Source: Stercorarius parasiticus (taxonomy: Eukaryota; Chordata; Aves; Charadriiformes; Stercorariidae). From it: 64,000 bases of DNA. Below the pieces are notes generated by a model. It saw nothing but the letters and a program-made list of their open reading frames with translations, had not been told where the DNA came from and searched no databases. The DNA is taken from positions 248,279 through 312,278 of the forward strand of contig VWZL01000294.1 in the NCBI GenBank assembly GCA_013396915.1, read 5' to 3'. Below, piece after piece: positions 25,401 to 36,269 of the stretch. Numbering within the stretch: position 1 is the first letter of the stretch; every line of letters starts with the position of its first letter. The translations under genes and the position numbers were made by a program.

Positions 25401-26797
25401 TAATGCTCTTCACTCCCTTCTGAGTGAGTGCAAGTTGCAGAAGCTGGGCACTCCAGAGTGGTTTCCTCTGCACCTTGCGATGATCAGTCCCCTAAAGAAG
25501 CATTTTCATAGCACTGAGCTGAGGACGGCACTGGTAAAAATTTCCAGCACATTCTTGGCATTCACTCTTTCGGTGCCATGGCAGACTGATTAGCAGAACA
25601 CTGCTTTAAAGTGAGCCATCAATCAGTGTGACTGTTTCTCAGTCTGACTCTCAGTTTATTAGCGAGCTAAGGAGGTATGTGGCGTAATGACAGATGTACT
25701 ATTCTGTATATTTTTTTTTGGTGAAGATCAGTTAATACATTTGACAGGCAAGGCCTTTTGGAAACCGTTGAACCAAGAGTTCTCAGAAGACCTATTGTTG
25801 AACTTTACGGGCATGCATATATATGCAGAAATAGCATCTTCTCCCTTCTAAAAATACTTGAACCAGAAGGCTATTGCATAGGTATATTCAGAGTCATATT
25901 TAACTAATGAAAAAAATACTTTTCAGTATTCCTTGCCTGTGACCCAGAGTCCAGACTGGGAGATTCTGTGCTTGGTCATGTATCATCGGGAGTATCATCC
26001 CAGTTTTAACCATGTAGCCAGAGAGCAGGGTCTCATGTGTGTGACTGAAAGCTGAATAAGAAAGAAAAAACAGCTTGACCTTTATAATCATATACAGTTT
26101 ATTTGGGCATGTAGAATAAGAAGATATGGAAATATTCATGTAACCAGAGGTGTGGCACTATAGGAAGCTTTTTTTTTAGGCTAATAAGTAATTTTAGAAT
26201 TTTAAACAGTACAACTGTGTATGTTATAATTTGTACATTTTTGTATTCAGACATTATTGGCAAAATTATGGACCTTCACATAAAATAGATCCTTACATTT
26301 TTAAAGTCGTTTTGGACCTTCTCTAACACATTTATCATGGAAATAAAAAAAAAAAACCAACACATTTATGTCAGTGAAACGTATCTTGAAAGAAATAAAA
26401 CAAATCCTTCTCAGAATAAAAGAGCCATTCCTTGAATTCCTGTAGTGATTAGTATTGTTTAAATAGCTGATCAAGCACAGAGACAGACTGGATTAAAATG
26501 CACAACACATAACCAGGAATGTATGCTGCATATTTTAGAAGAGTAAGTTCAGGCATAATGGTGACTTCCAGTGAGTTCCTAATAGCTTGACACTGCAATT
26601 CTTGAAACAGGCTTTGACAACAGGCAGGGCTGAGAGTTGAACGCTCCATTGAGTAGTCTAGATGTATATGTTACCTGCATCTTTATTCTTTCAATAAGTG
26701 AATTTCTGAGAGACCAAGAAAACTTCCACAGGTTTATTAATTATGAGAAATAGCCTAAAAAAAAATTCCCCATTGGCTACTTCCTCATTGTTTCATG
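22485..26797. other. Unique AT-rich non-coding DNA
   Basis: No recognisable gene. It contains a G-rich tract at 24932-24948 and a TAAT-rich, repeat-free block at about 24.77-24.91 kb that resembles a conserved non-coding element. One minus-strand frame (25258-25473, 71 codons) has balanced composition but no domain I recognise. Confidence 0.5.
24932..24948 (+). other. G-quadruplex-capable G-tract
   Basis: GGG-CA-G8-A-GGG: the eight-G run can supply two tetrad columns, giving four G3 runs with short loops. Fold is inferred from the motif only. Confidence 0.5.
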
Positions 26798-27138
26798 TAG
26801 AATGACACGATAATTCTGGGACTGGAAGTGACCTCAGAAGACCGTTAGCTCAACCTCTTGCTCAAATCAGGGTCAATTATGAGGTAACACTTTATCTATC
26901 TGGGTCTTGAAAACTCCCAAGGATGGAGATGTTACCAACTCTCTGGACAACCTTCTCCCCTGCTGGACTGTCCTCGTGGGGAATGATATCCAGTATCAGT
27001 AAAATATTGATTGCAATGTTTCAGCTTGTTGTCATCCTCCTGCTAGACATCACTGTAAAGGTTCTGGCTAGGTTTTCTCAATAAACTCTGCAAAGGTATT
27101 GAAAGGCTGCTATTAGGTCCCCATTTAGCTTTCCGAGA
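26798..27138 (-). mobile_element. Old CR1 LINE fragment, minus strand
   Basis: Read on the plus strand, the order of blocks is the reverse of a CR1 3' half: a degenerate AGAATCAC-type terminus near 26798, then 'gggactggaagtgacctcag', 'caacctcttgctcaaatcag', 'cttgaaaactcccaaggatg', 'tctggacaacctt', and the 'gctgctattaggtcccca' block. The element is heavily mutated. No open frame of useful length survives. It is 5'-truncated within ORF2. Confidence 0.85.
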
Positions 27139-27139
27139 A

Positions 27140-30100
27140 AAAAGAGTGCAGGAAAAAGTGATCTTCACAGTCTATTGATTTGTTGCCCAGTCCATGATTA
27201 AAATAACACAGCTGGGTAAAATTCATGGAAAGAAACAAAGCCCTTAGCTATATTATTAATGATTTATTGCATTGCACCTATAATGGAAGGCAACATTCTG
27301 AACACACCTCACGTTCTTACCTTGGATAAAAACATTTAAGGACTGTAACAATCATTTAGGAGTATTGAATAGCATAAGAATAAAAGATGATAAAGAACTG
27401 TTTAGGGTAGTCCAATGGGACATAACTGAGAGTGATGTGATTCACTATGCTAAGAAAAAATTTAGGCTGACAATTAGCTCAGTTTCTTGAATAATTTAAA
27501 TCTAGTCTAGATACATCAGTCAAGAACATCCTGTAGGCCTGCAGTAAAATGAGAATGACTGAATAAAGAGTTTTTGCATCTCCTTCCTCTTATTTTATCA
27601 CCATCCTGACATGTATGGCAATAATCAGTGAAGGTATCAAAATATGTATGTTAAAAAACATAATTCCCAACAGAAAAATTAGCCAAATATCCAACATATC
27701 TTTTGTACCATGGAGGTTTTCTCAAGTATTGAAAAATTGATCTGGAGGCTTCTGAAGTCTTGTGTAGACTACTTGCTTATGCGGGCAGTCTTGATGGCAA
27801 TCTTTTTTTATTTGCCTTTGGCAACAAAATCTTAGGTAATCACTTAGGTAAGTTAGCATAGTGTTTCATTGAATTTATTCTCTCAGCAGAGTGGATAAAA
27901 GATATCTTAAAAGCTGAGAAGCAAAAGGAACGTTCTTTTTAGAGAAAAAGCTATTTTTTTTTTTTTAAACATACCTCAAATGAAGAAAAACATTGGAGCC
28001 GAGGTGCAAAAATATGTTATTACCTACACACTTGCTGTTTGCAGGGCATTGTTTGGTGTTTTTTTCTTTCACTTCCTGGGTTCATTGCCAAATGCAGTTG
28101 AACATGTGTATTTTATTTAGTGTTGTATATTTGTGTGCACTGGAGTCTGACTGAATCTCATTAAGTTGATGATAAGAATTCTGTTGACCTGAATAGATTT
28201 TAGACCAAGCCCTAGAAAATCTAGGAAACAAACACTGATGTTGCAGGGTTTCTTTACTAAATAGGCACTAAAATATATAGTCACTAAAATATTTTTTTCA
28301 TCTGTGGAGTACCTGAGAAGGGTAATGATTCAGTTATTGGTGTTTTACTGATACTGGAAAATGGCCTAGCTGATTATGTATTGATGGAATTTCTTGTTGA
28401 TGTTTAAAAGAACAGAGAGAAAGCAAACAGTGCCAACTTTTACAGGACTCCTGAAATTTTTACGTGAGATAATCCTATTGTGATGAGAGAAAACCTATCT
28501 GCTATAATCACAAGAGCATCTATTTTTTCATTTTTTAAATTAAATGAATTAATTAAAAATTAATTAAATTATTGTTTAAAAAATAATTTTTAATTAAATT
28601 AAAAACACTATCTTCTTTCATATGAAAAGTATGAGAAATATATTTTATAAACTAATATATATACTAGAGGTCTTCACTCCTTCTTGCAAAATATGCAATT
28701 AGGTCCTTATTGGAACAGCTTCATTTTCTAGACTGATCAAGGCAATCTATAGGTATAGGTCCCTCTAGGTCCTTCTACATGAGAAACCTTCTATAATAGG
28801 TGTTAAGTATAGAGCAACCGAGAAGATTGGTATCTCATGCCACTTACAGCTTGGAATAGGACAACAATGCTCCTTTGCAAATTCTGGCTGACTCAGAGGG
28901 GTGTGGGACTGTAAAGTAAAGCCTGAAACTGCTTTCAATGCAATAGCATTCTGCACTCATTCACTCTCCCACTATCAAAATATCTCTTAATATTCTGCTG
29001 TTGTACTTGGTGGCCGAAGAGAAAGCACAGAGAAGCATCTGCCAGCAGAGGAGTTGTATGACCAGCAGGGCAGGAAGCTTTTCTTCCAGCGCCTGCCTGC
29101 TCCTGTCTCTGCTCCTATTTCATTTGAATTCCTTCCTTGGAAATGCTATAGGTCCATAGCTGGGATGGGCTTGGGCCAGATCATCCCTGCCATCCTGGTA
29201 GAGAGCTGCAGCTTCTGCTTTCTTTTGCTTACTTCCAGGGCTGGCACAAATTCAAGGGCAAATTGTCGAGGAGATACTGATAAAAAGGGTGAAAAATCAC
29301 ACAAGTTGGGCAGGTCTGTTGCCTTACAAATGGATGAGGCACATGGGAATACATTCAGTGGAACTTTTATGAACAAAACAGAAAGAGAAAGAACAAGATG
29401 AGTGCAAGATTTTGGGGTGGGAAGAGACAAGTGAGAATAAGAATTTTTATGACAAAAGAGAAAACATGGCGTATGAAAATATGGGGTAAAGAACACAAGA
29501 GATTAGAAAAGAAGTGGTGGATAGATAGACATGGAAAGGCTCTTCCATCGTGTTCTTACTTCCTCATTAAAATACTCTGAGACTCATTGCTGTTATTAAA
29601 TCTTATCTTTGGTGAATAATTATTTTTTCATGTTTGTAAACTCCTGTCCACATCTCTCAGCAGATGGTGGCTGCCTCCTTCATCATCTTCTAATGTCATC
29701 ACTGAAGAAGGCAGAAAGAGAAGTTTGAGAAACACATTTTAAGGGAAATTTAATGTTCAGGGGGGCTAATGCAGAGGAAGGGGGATATTGTTTGTGCAAG
29801 TCTGTTTGCAAAACAGAAATCATTTTAGGGATTAGGGATCCCAGGATCCCAGGAAGGTGCAACATTTTATTACTCCAGCAAAGATTCTTTCTCTCACTAG
29901 ATTTCACCAACTTTCTAGCCAAAAATTGTTCTATAGCTTCTGAAATGTCTAATCTCAAAATAATAACTAAAAAAAAAAAAAAAAAGGAAAAAAAGGAAAG
30001 CCTGAAGCTCTCTCATATACTTAATTCCTTCAATGTTTCTTGGACATGATTTGAAAAATCAGTCTGCTGCATTCCAAACAGCAATAGACATTACTAACAA

Positions 30101-30360
30101 AAAGCTTCTTTCAGAGATTCTTTTGATTAAGCTCTTTATTTAGCAGACGTATTTAATGCTGTGTTTGTTGTTTCGTTTGTTGGACTTTTCATGCATTAGG
30201 GATGATTTATGAACAAAATAACTTAAGTGCACTGAATGTCAGGGCACACGTGTGTTTATGCAAACCACAGATCCTGGAAATTAAACTTGTCTTGGAAATG
30301 ATTTCATTTCTCATATATAAAGGGATAATAGCATAGATTTAGTAAGGCCATATTTCTGCA
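27140..30360. other. Unique AT-rich non-coding DNA
   Basis: It contains poly(T) at about 27.95 kb, AATTAATTAA-rich palindromic sequence near 28.53-28.61 kb and an A/G-rich run at 29968-29999. Overlapping open frames of 115 and 116 codons on opposite strands at 29.05-29.50 kb sit in somewhat GC-richer sequence but show no recognisable domain. Confidence 0.5.
29968..29999. repeat. A-rich low-complexity tract
   Basis: A poly(A) run interrupted by GG. No retroposed body is recognisable next to it. Confidence 0.8.
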
Positions 30361-30440
30361 ATGTTCTGTCCAGTTCTGGTGTCCAGACTTCAAAAGGCTG
30401 TTGCAGAATTGGAAAGGTTTCAGAAAATACTTGGAAGAAA
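30361..30440 (+). mobile_element. Ancient CR1-like LINE fragment
   Basis: The sequence follows the CR1 ORF2 C-terminal block 'gtccagttctggtgtccaga', 'cttcaaaaggctgttgcaga', 'attggaaaggtttcagaa', which encodes the (V)QFWxPxFKKD-type motif in intact copies. It resembles the reptile-wide CR1 branch more than young avian copies. It is short and diverged. Confidence 0.55.
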
Positions 30441-31097
30441 TATTTGTCTTCTCTAAAGCTGTCTAACATTAAAATCTAGAGAAACTCATAAAACTACCCC
30501 TTCCTCCAAAGCGGTTGATGGGAAATATTGATATGAAGACTTTTCTGGGCTAATTTACTTCAGTTCCCATCTACAGAGTTATTCTGTTATGGTTTAAATT
30601 GAACAGTTACACGCTATTTTTTTCCCCTCAAAATCTTCTGACTCATTGCACAGGCTAATTAGTGCTTACTTCATGCACACAGAAATATTTTGCTTTTTCC
30701 ACATTGTGGCTTTACAGTGTGATTATTGCATACTATGCAAATCCTATAATAAAAGTTGAATTAATGGACACTAATGGCAGGCATTTCTGTTTAACTCGTC
30801 ACAGTAGTGTATGAGTACTTCACAAAGTTAATTTAATTTTGCAACCCTGTAAAACCAGAAGTGGATGGTACTATACCTTTTTAAATACATGAATGAAGCT
30901 CCAAAGATACATCATGGTTCAAGTTGTCCAGTGTCCTGATGTTCTTAGGATGTTGGTGTTTACGTATAACATTGTATGTTCAGATTACTGCTCTTATTGT
31001 CTTTGGTTGTGTTAGGAAATATTGAGCATTTCTGCATTTGGGCCCCACAGCTTCAGAAAACAAGGACTATACAATTACTAAGCACTTGTGAAACAAT

Positions 31098-31242
31098 TCT
31101 GTCCTTGGAAATATTCAAATCCTGACTGGACATGGCCTGAGCAACTTACTGTAGGTGACCTGGCTTGTGAAAGAAGGTTGGACTAGGCGATCTGCAGAGG
31201 TCCCTGCCAACCCCAACTATTCTGTGATCCTATGATTCATCT
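31098..31242 (+). mobile_element. CR1 LINE 3' end, old copy
   Basis: The blocks 'ccttggaaatattcaaatcc', 'tgactggacatggcctgagc', 'ggttggactaggcgatctgc' and 'agaggtccctgccaacccc' are followed by ATTCTGTG/CCTATGATTC octamers. This is the standard CR1 3' end with several substitutions. The 5' part is missing. Confidence 0.88.
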
Positions 31243-32268
31243 TAGCCATGAGTTTCTCCCTTCAATTCCTCAGACCCTCACCTCATCTAGTGATACAGCA
31301 TGGTCCAGCAAACTCCTAGAGCATGAAGCAAGAAGCCAGACATCTTATGTAGTGAAACATCATTCATTTTCTTACATTCTTTTTCTGGAATGTCTGAACT
31401 TTCCCTAAAATTTTGATCCTGAGTCAAACACATGCTATGCAAAATGGGTAACTTTTGGCAAAGAGAGAAGTAAGCATAGCCAGGCTCTTACAAGTGAAAA
31501 AGATCAAATTGCCCTAAAGGTAGAAGATGTCCTAGAACTCTCTATGTAACAAGAGTGTTTGACAGCATCTACATGAGGACGAGATTTCTGTCCATAGAGA
31601 CCTTTTAATAGAGAAAAGGATAATGAGATCCAGCAGACAGAAACTGCAAGGAAAAAAAACCCTGCCCAAGATAGAGATAAGGTGCATATTTTAGTAAATG
31701 TAACTTTAAAAAGATTTCCTTGCATTTACTTGCATTTTCAAATCAAGTTTTGATGTTTTAAATACATACACTCTAATTGACCAGAAATTGTGCTTGATGT
31801 AGGCTTCATGGAGTGCAAGTTATGGCCCGTGCTATGCAGAGGTCAAATTAAATTATTGTCATGGTTTTGCCTGGCCTTAAATTCTGCGTTTATGAAGATA
31901 TCTCTCTAGAGAATTTCCAAGTCGGGACTTAAACCTGTAATTAATACCACTTTAAGGAAAACCATTACACTGGATTTGATTTCCATAAGACTCACGAGAG
32001 ATAAGAGGTTAAACAATGACAGCAGCACCATTCTTAAGAATAAGTCTCAGCCATAGCCTCAGGTTCTTGGAAAACCTCCAAATACCACTAATATTAGATA
32101 AGATGACCCTGACCATTGGTTAGGTTATTTCAACTTTCTGAAGTTTATACTAACTAGAAGTTTAGTCCCGTTACAGATAATTCAGGGTGATGACTTAAAT
32201 ATCAGTATGATAGGATAATATTTCTCACTGGTGTAATTTTTTCCCACCCTGAGTATCTGTAATTCCTT

Positions 32269-32308
32269 TAAAAAGAGAAAAAAAAAAAAAGAAAAAAAAA
32301 GAAAATAA
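32269..32308. repeat. A-rich low-complexity tract
   Basis: Poly(A) with interspersed G, about 40 bp. No associated retroposon body is visible. Confidence 0.8.
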
Positions 32309-34524
32309 GTTAATAGGGCAATTTTAGGTGGAAAAGGCTAGGACTTTCTGTTGTATCAGCATAGATGCTGTTTGTCAGAGTAAGAGTTCCTATTTATAAA
32401 TAGGATTTTCTCTTTGCTTTGATATTATGGCTGACTACCCAGTGATTCAGTAAACTAATTCTGAGTTTGCTCTTGCTCTACCTCCGCTGTACATCTGAAG
32501 AATATTTGAATATAATTTTCTTCACTCCTGGTTTCTCATTAGGAGGGAACAAAGATAAGCTTAGGAAGGCTAATCAATCAAAGAAACACTTTTCATCCTA
32601 ATGAGGAGCATAGTCCAAATCTCGTCATGAGAAAGGCAGAGATTGGACTAGTATGTATATATAGTATGTACAAGTAATCTGCTGCAACCCAGCTGTATCC
32701 CAGTCCCAACAAGCGTGCTGTACACATTTGAACAAGAGCAAGTCTTTCTGTATTAGCTAAATTTAGTGTTACCTGGGAAGATCCATTGGTTGTCTTAGTG
32801 GCAAGGACATCCTGATCAATCACCATGACAGATGGACATGTCATGTACAAGCCATTGCTTTAGGATGAAATCCTTTATATCCATTAGTCCTCTCAGGCGA
32901 GTTACAGCTATCTGATGATTTTTAAACACTGATACAATTATTAAAAGACTAAATAAGTATGATAGAAATAAGAGACTTGGTACTATGATTAAGAGATTGA
33001 AGGAGGGAATGAAAATCCCAACCAGCAGTTCCATAGACCAGCTGCGCTTGGTTTTAATTAAAGAGAAATTGACTTACATTGTGATATTTAGGGTGCTATT
33101 ATTATTTTTACTAAGACCCAGAGTCATTTGCACTATTAGCAGGTTAAGATAAATTCAAATCGGTTGCAATTTTTTTCTCTTGGTTCATGGACGTGCTGAT
33201 TAGTCTTGTTTCAAGTCCTGTCAAGTGTCTGAAGGTCTGAGTCCTGGTTCTAGTGATAAACTGTTATCTTTGCAGACACTCATTTAATAAAAAGTACTAA
33301 ATACAAGGGGAAGAAAACACGCTCCTGAGTGAACAGTATTTCTACAGGTATCAGGAGTACCTAAATGTAAGTGTTAACCATTCCCAAATTTGAAAGAAAA
33401 ACCTCCAGATCTTTATTTTATTACATCAGCCTATTTTACATATGTATGTATTTATTATTTTATACATACACATACACTACATACCCATATAATTTACTAA
33501 CTCTTAAGTAAAAAACACTTACATTAAGCACATTTTGGGGACATTTGCAGATGTTGATTCAGATTAATTCATGCGCCTCACAAATGTTTAAGAAATGCTT
33601 TTTCACTTCCCCAGGTCTCATGTCACCGTTGTCATCCTCCCCATCTCTCAGGTCTCTCTTCTGTGTGACCCCTTATTGGTTATACTATTATTTGCTGTAT
33701 TACAATTTCCCTTTCAGTAAGTTCCTTGAAGAAAAAAACATATATATTCTTCTGTTTTAGAAACAGTGCATGCTGGAACTGCAGGCTTCAGTATCTGGAA
33801 TGGTATGTGCAGAATAAATTAAAGGAAAAAAATATTTTTAATACTGAAGAGAAGAACTGCTAAAAAATCAAATGTTTTTGGTCACATATTTCTGCAAGTG
33901 GCTAACAGACTAACCACTCTCAAACTCACAGAAACTGCAAGCACTTATACCAGTCCTTCAATTTTGAGATCCTCCCTCATGTCTCAGACCGCTTAATATC
34001 GTCTCATCTGCTGCCTTGCAGACAGTTCTGCCGTACACCTACATTCACATTTATAACTCTTAGACACACTGTCATCTAGTATTAGCCACATTTTCTCCCA
34101 ACTATATTGTGTCTTTATAGATAATGTAATAATTGTTTGTTGTCCTTCTGAGGCAATTCCTGTGGATTTTTGGCTTTCCTTTCATTGCAATGATTTCAAA
34201 ACACAACTCATCTTTCTCTTATATGTATCCACAGTTTTTCTGATCCATAGTATACTAGGTGGATCACAGTCTTTGTGGTCTACTAGATAAACAAATAATA
34301 AAGAAGTATAAACATGGCTAGCTGTGCAGGAAATAAGATTCTACGGTCAGCATAGGAAAGTTGGACCCCATGGGTCTAAAAAGACCAAGGTTGGCCAGGA
34401 TGGTCAGCCTGGCCATGGTGGTCAGCCTGGCTGCCTGCCTGGTTTCCTCATCACTTCACTGAAATTGCTGCATCCCCACAGAAGATTGATTCTCAGCATT
34501 TGGTACTGCAGAAAGGAAAAGCGT

Positions 34525-34558
34525 GGGGGGTTTTTTTGTTGTTTTTTTTTTTTTTTTT
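34525..34558. repeat. G6-poly(T) tract
   Basis: Six G then T-runs interrupted by G. It could be the reverse complement of a poly(A) tail of a minus-strand insertion, but no body is recognised to its right. Confidence 0.75.
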
Positions 34559-35458
34559 AAACTATCGCCCAACTTTAAGCAGCAGTATGTGGATAACAGA
34601 CCTTTTGTGATATATTTCTATCTAAATCTTTTTTATTGGTGAATAATTTTAATTTCAAGCTAGAGTTAAACAGAGACTAGAGCATGAAAAATTTAAAGCT
34701 AAATAAAAAGTGTAAAAAGCTAGAATAGCATTCCCTGAATCTAAGCATTAGTTAAAACACTAGTAAAGTGGGACAATGGTATTAATTTAGTATAAAAGCT
34801 GATCGCTGAGTGCATCGGAGATATTTTAGAGAGCTTTTAATTTTCTACCGCTACTCATCACTGGAATTTCCTCATTATATGTCCTGTGTTGTTAGACTGA
34901 GATTTCCAATTTTGTCCTCCACTCCTAGTTTATGAGTTATTTTCTTTCACTCTGTTTCCCATGATTACTTTGTATGGTCTTTAATTCATTTTTAGATTTG
35001 AGATTATACAGCTGCAGGGTAACTCCTCTCTTCTATGCCTTTGGTTGCATTTAATGCAACATTTATCTGCATTGTCTGTATATTACTCTATCTTCGTTCC
35101 TTGGTAGCCTGTTTACCCCTGACAATATATTAACTAATCTGACAACTATTTCCTTCTGACATTAAGCATTCTGATGTTTTTTTGCCTTTTCAATCTCAAT
35201 TTATTTCTAATTAAAAACCTTGATTAGATCATGGTTCCTACTGCTTAGGTACTTTTTCATTTGCTGCATCTCTAATTGCTTTCTGTTGTACTTAAGGAGA
35301 GTGAATTTTTGTTCTGTTTTGGCTTTTCTAGAAAATAATACCTCACAAAGTGCAGAATACTATCAAAAGAGAGGCCAATAATTCATGTTTTTGCTGGTTA
35401 GGTATTTAAGCCTCCAAACGTATGATATACATAAACATGTATCTCAAGCATAACTTTG

Positions 35459-35547
35459 TCACAGCTCTTCATCCAAATGATTTGCCAGGTCCGATGAGGA
35501 ATAGGGCGTTCGGAGATTGTTCCTGCCGTGTGAATCAGAGATATGGG
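35459..35547 (-). other. Candidate terminal coding exon, minus strand
   Basis: On the minus strand a long pyrimidine-rich tract ending in AACAAGCACAG precedes a 2-nt partial codon and 28 sense codons (RNNLRTPYSSSDLANHLDEE within it), closed by TGA at 35461-35459. Four CpGs occur in 89 bp, well above the local background. The polar, Ser-rich peptide looks like a disordered protein C-terminus, but I do not recognise it. Its entry phase (1) fits the exit phase of the candidate at 47110-47203. A second frame is also open here, so the frame call is uncertain. Confidence 0.33.
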
Positions 35548-35689
35548 CTGTGCTTGTTAAATCAGAAATAGAGGAGGTGAGAAAAGTAACTTAAGCATCT
35601 CTTTATGTTATTGGCTCCATATTGGATGGATGGTACTTATCATTTCTTCTACATGGCCAGTGTCCAAAGCTGTACAAGCTATGTGATTA

Positions 35690-36267
35690 GAGTGGTAAGA
35701 GGCACTTGCCATAGGGGTGCTTATTGGGTGTAGGTTGTGCCCAGGAGCTGGCAGCAGGATAGAGCCACCCCAGGGCACAGCTCACCTCATCAGCCAGATT
35801 AGAGGTGCCTCTGAGAAAATGTGTTTAAGAAAAGACAAAACACTGCATGGCAGTGAGGAGTGAGGAACAAAGTGTGAGAAACAACCCAGTGAGCACCAAG
35901 GTCAGAGGAGATCCCCCCCACCCCATTCCCCATCCTCCTCGCGCTGCTCCGGGCAGGAGGGAGGTGGAGGAGTCAGGACTGAAGATATGTATTTGAGTCT
36001 GGGGAAAAGGGATGGGTGGGGGGAAGGTGTTTTAGTTTTTTTCTTTGTTTCCCTTTACCCAAATCTATTTTAAATGGTAATAAATAAAATTGATTTTCCC
36101 CAAGTCAGGTCTGTTTTGCCTGTGATGGTAACTGATAAGTGAGCTCCCTGTCTTTATCCTGACCTATGAGCTTTTCCATCTTATGTTGCCTCCCTGTCCT
36201 GTTGAGGAGTGGGCCTGAGAGAGCAGCTGGTAAGTCTCTGGCAGCCAACCAAGGTCAACCCATCAGA
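35690..36267 (+). mobile_element. Solo LTR of an avian endogenous retrovirus (ERVL/ERVK-like)
   Basis: Non-coding LTR remnant. Diagnostic blocks are GC-rich sequence with a G-rich tract (36001-36023), two overlapping AATAAA signals (36079-36088), 'attttccccaagtcaggtct', 'gttttgcctgtgatggtaac', 'ccttatcctgacctatgagc'-like sequence, and the terminal block 'ctggcagccaaccaaggtca' plus 'acccatca'. I know this layout from solo LTRs in many bird introns. The 3' end is well placed. The 5' end is not certain (35690-35736). GGGTGT at 35726-35731 and 36268-36273 may be a target duplication. No internal retroviral genes flank it, so it is a recombined solo LTR. Confidence 0.72.
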
Positions 36268-36269
36268 GG

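Larger units (their letters stand above)
31245..35458. other. Unique AT-rich non-coding DNA
   Basis: No gene recognised. It contains an A-rich tract (32269-32308), a poly(T) tract (34525-34558) and a small GC-richer patch with an 18-bp-period direct repeat at 34402-34431. Confidence 0.5.

Noticed and set aside
25258..25473. 71-codon minus ORF of protein-like composition
   Set aside because: It lacks a convincing acceptor/donor pair and I recognise no family.
28525..28610. AATTAATTAA-rich palindromic stretch as a functional site
   Set aside because: Low-complexity AT sequence produces such palindromes by chance.
29054..29496. Overlapping 115- and 116-codon ORFs on opposite strands
   Set aside because: No domain, no splice or promoter logic. 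Paired antisense openness points to base composition.
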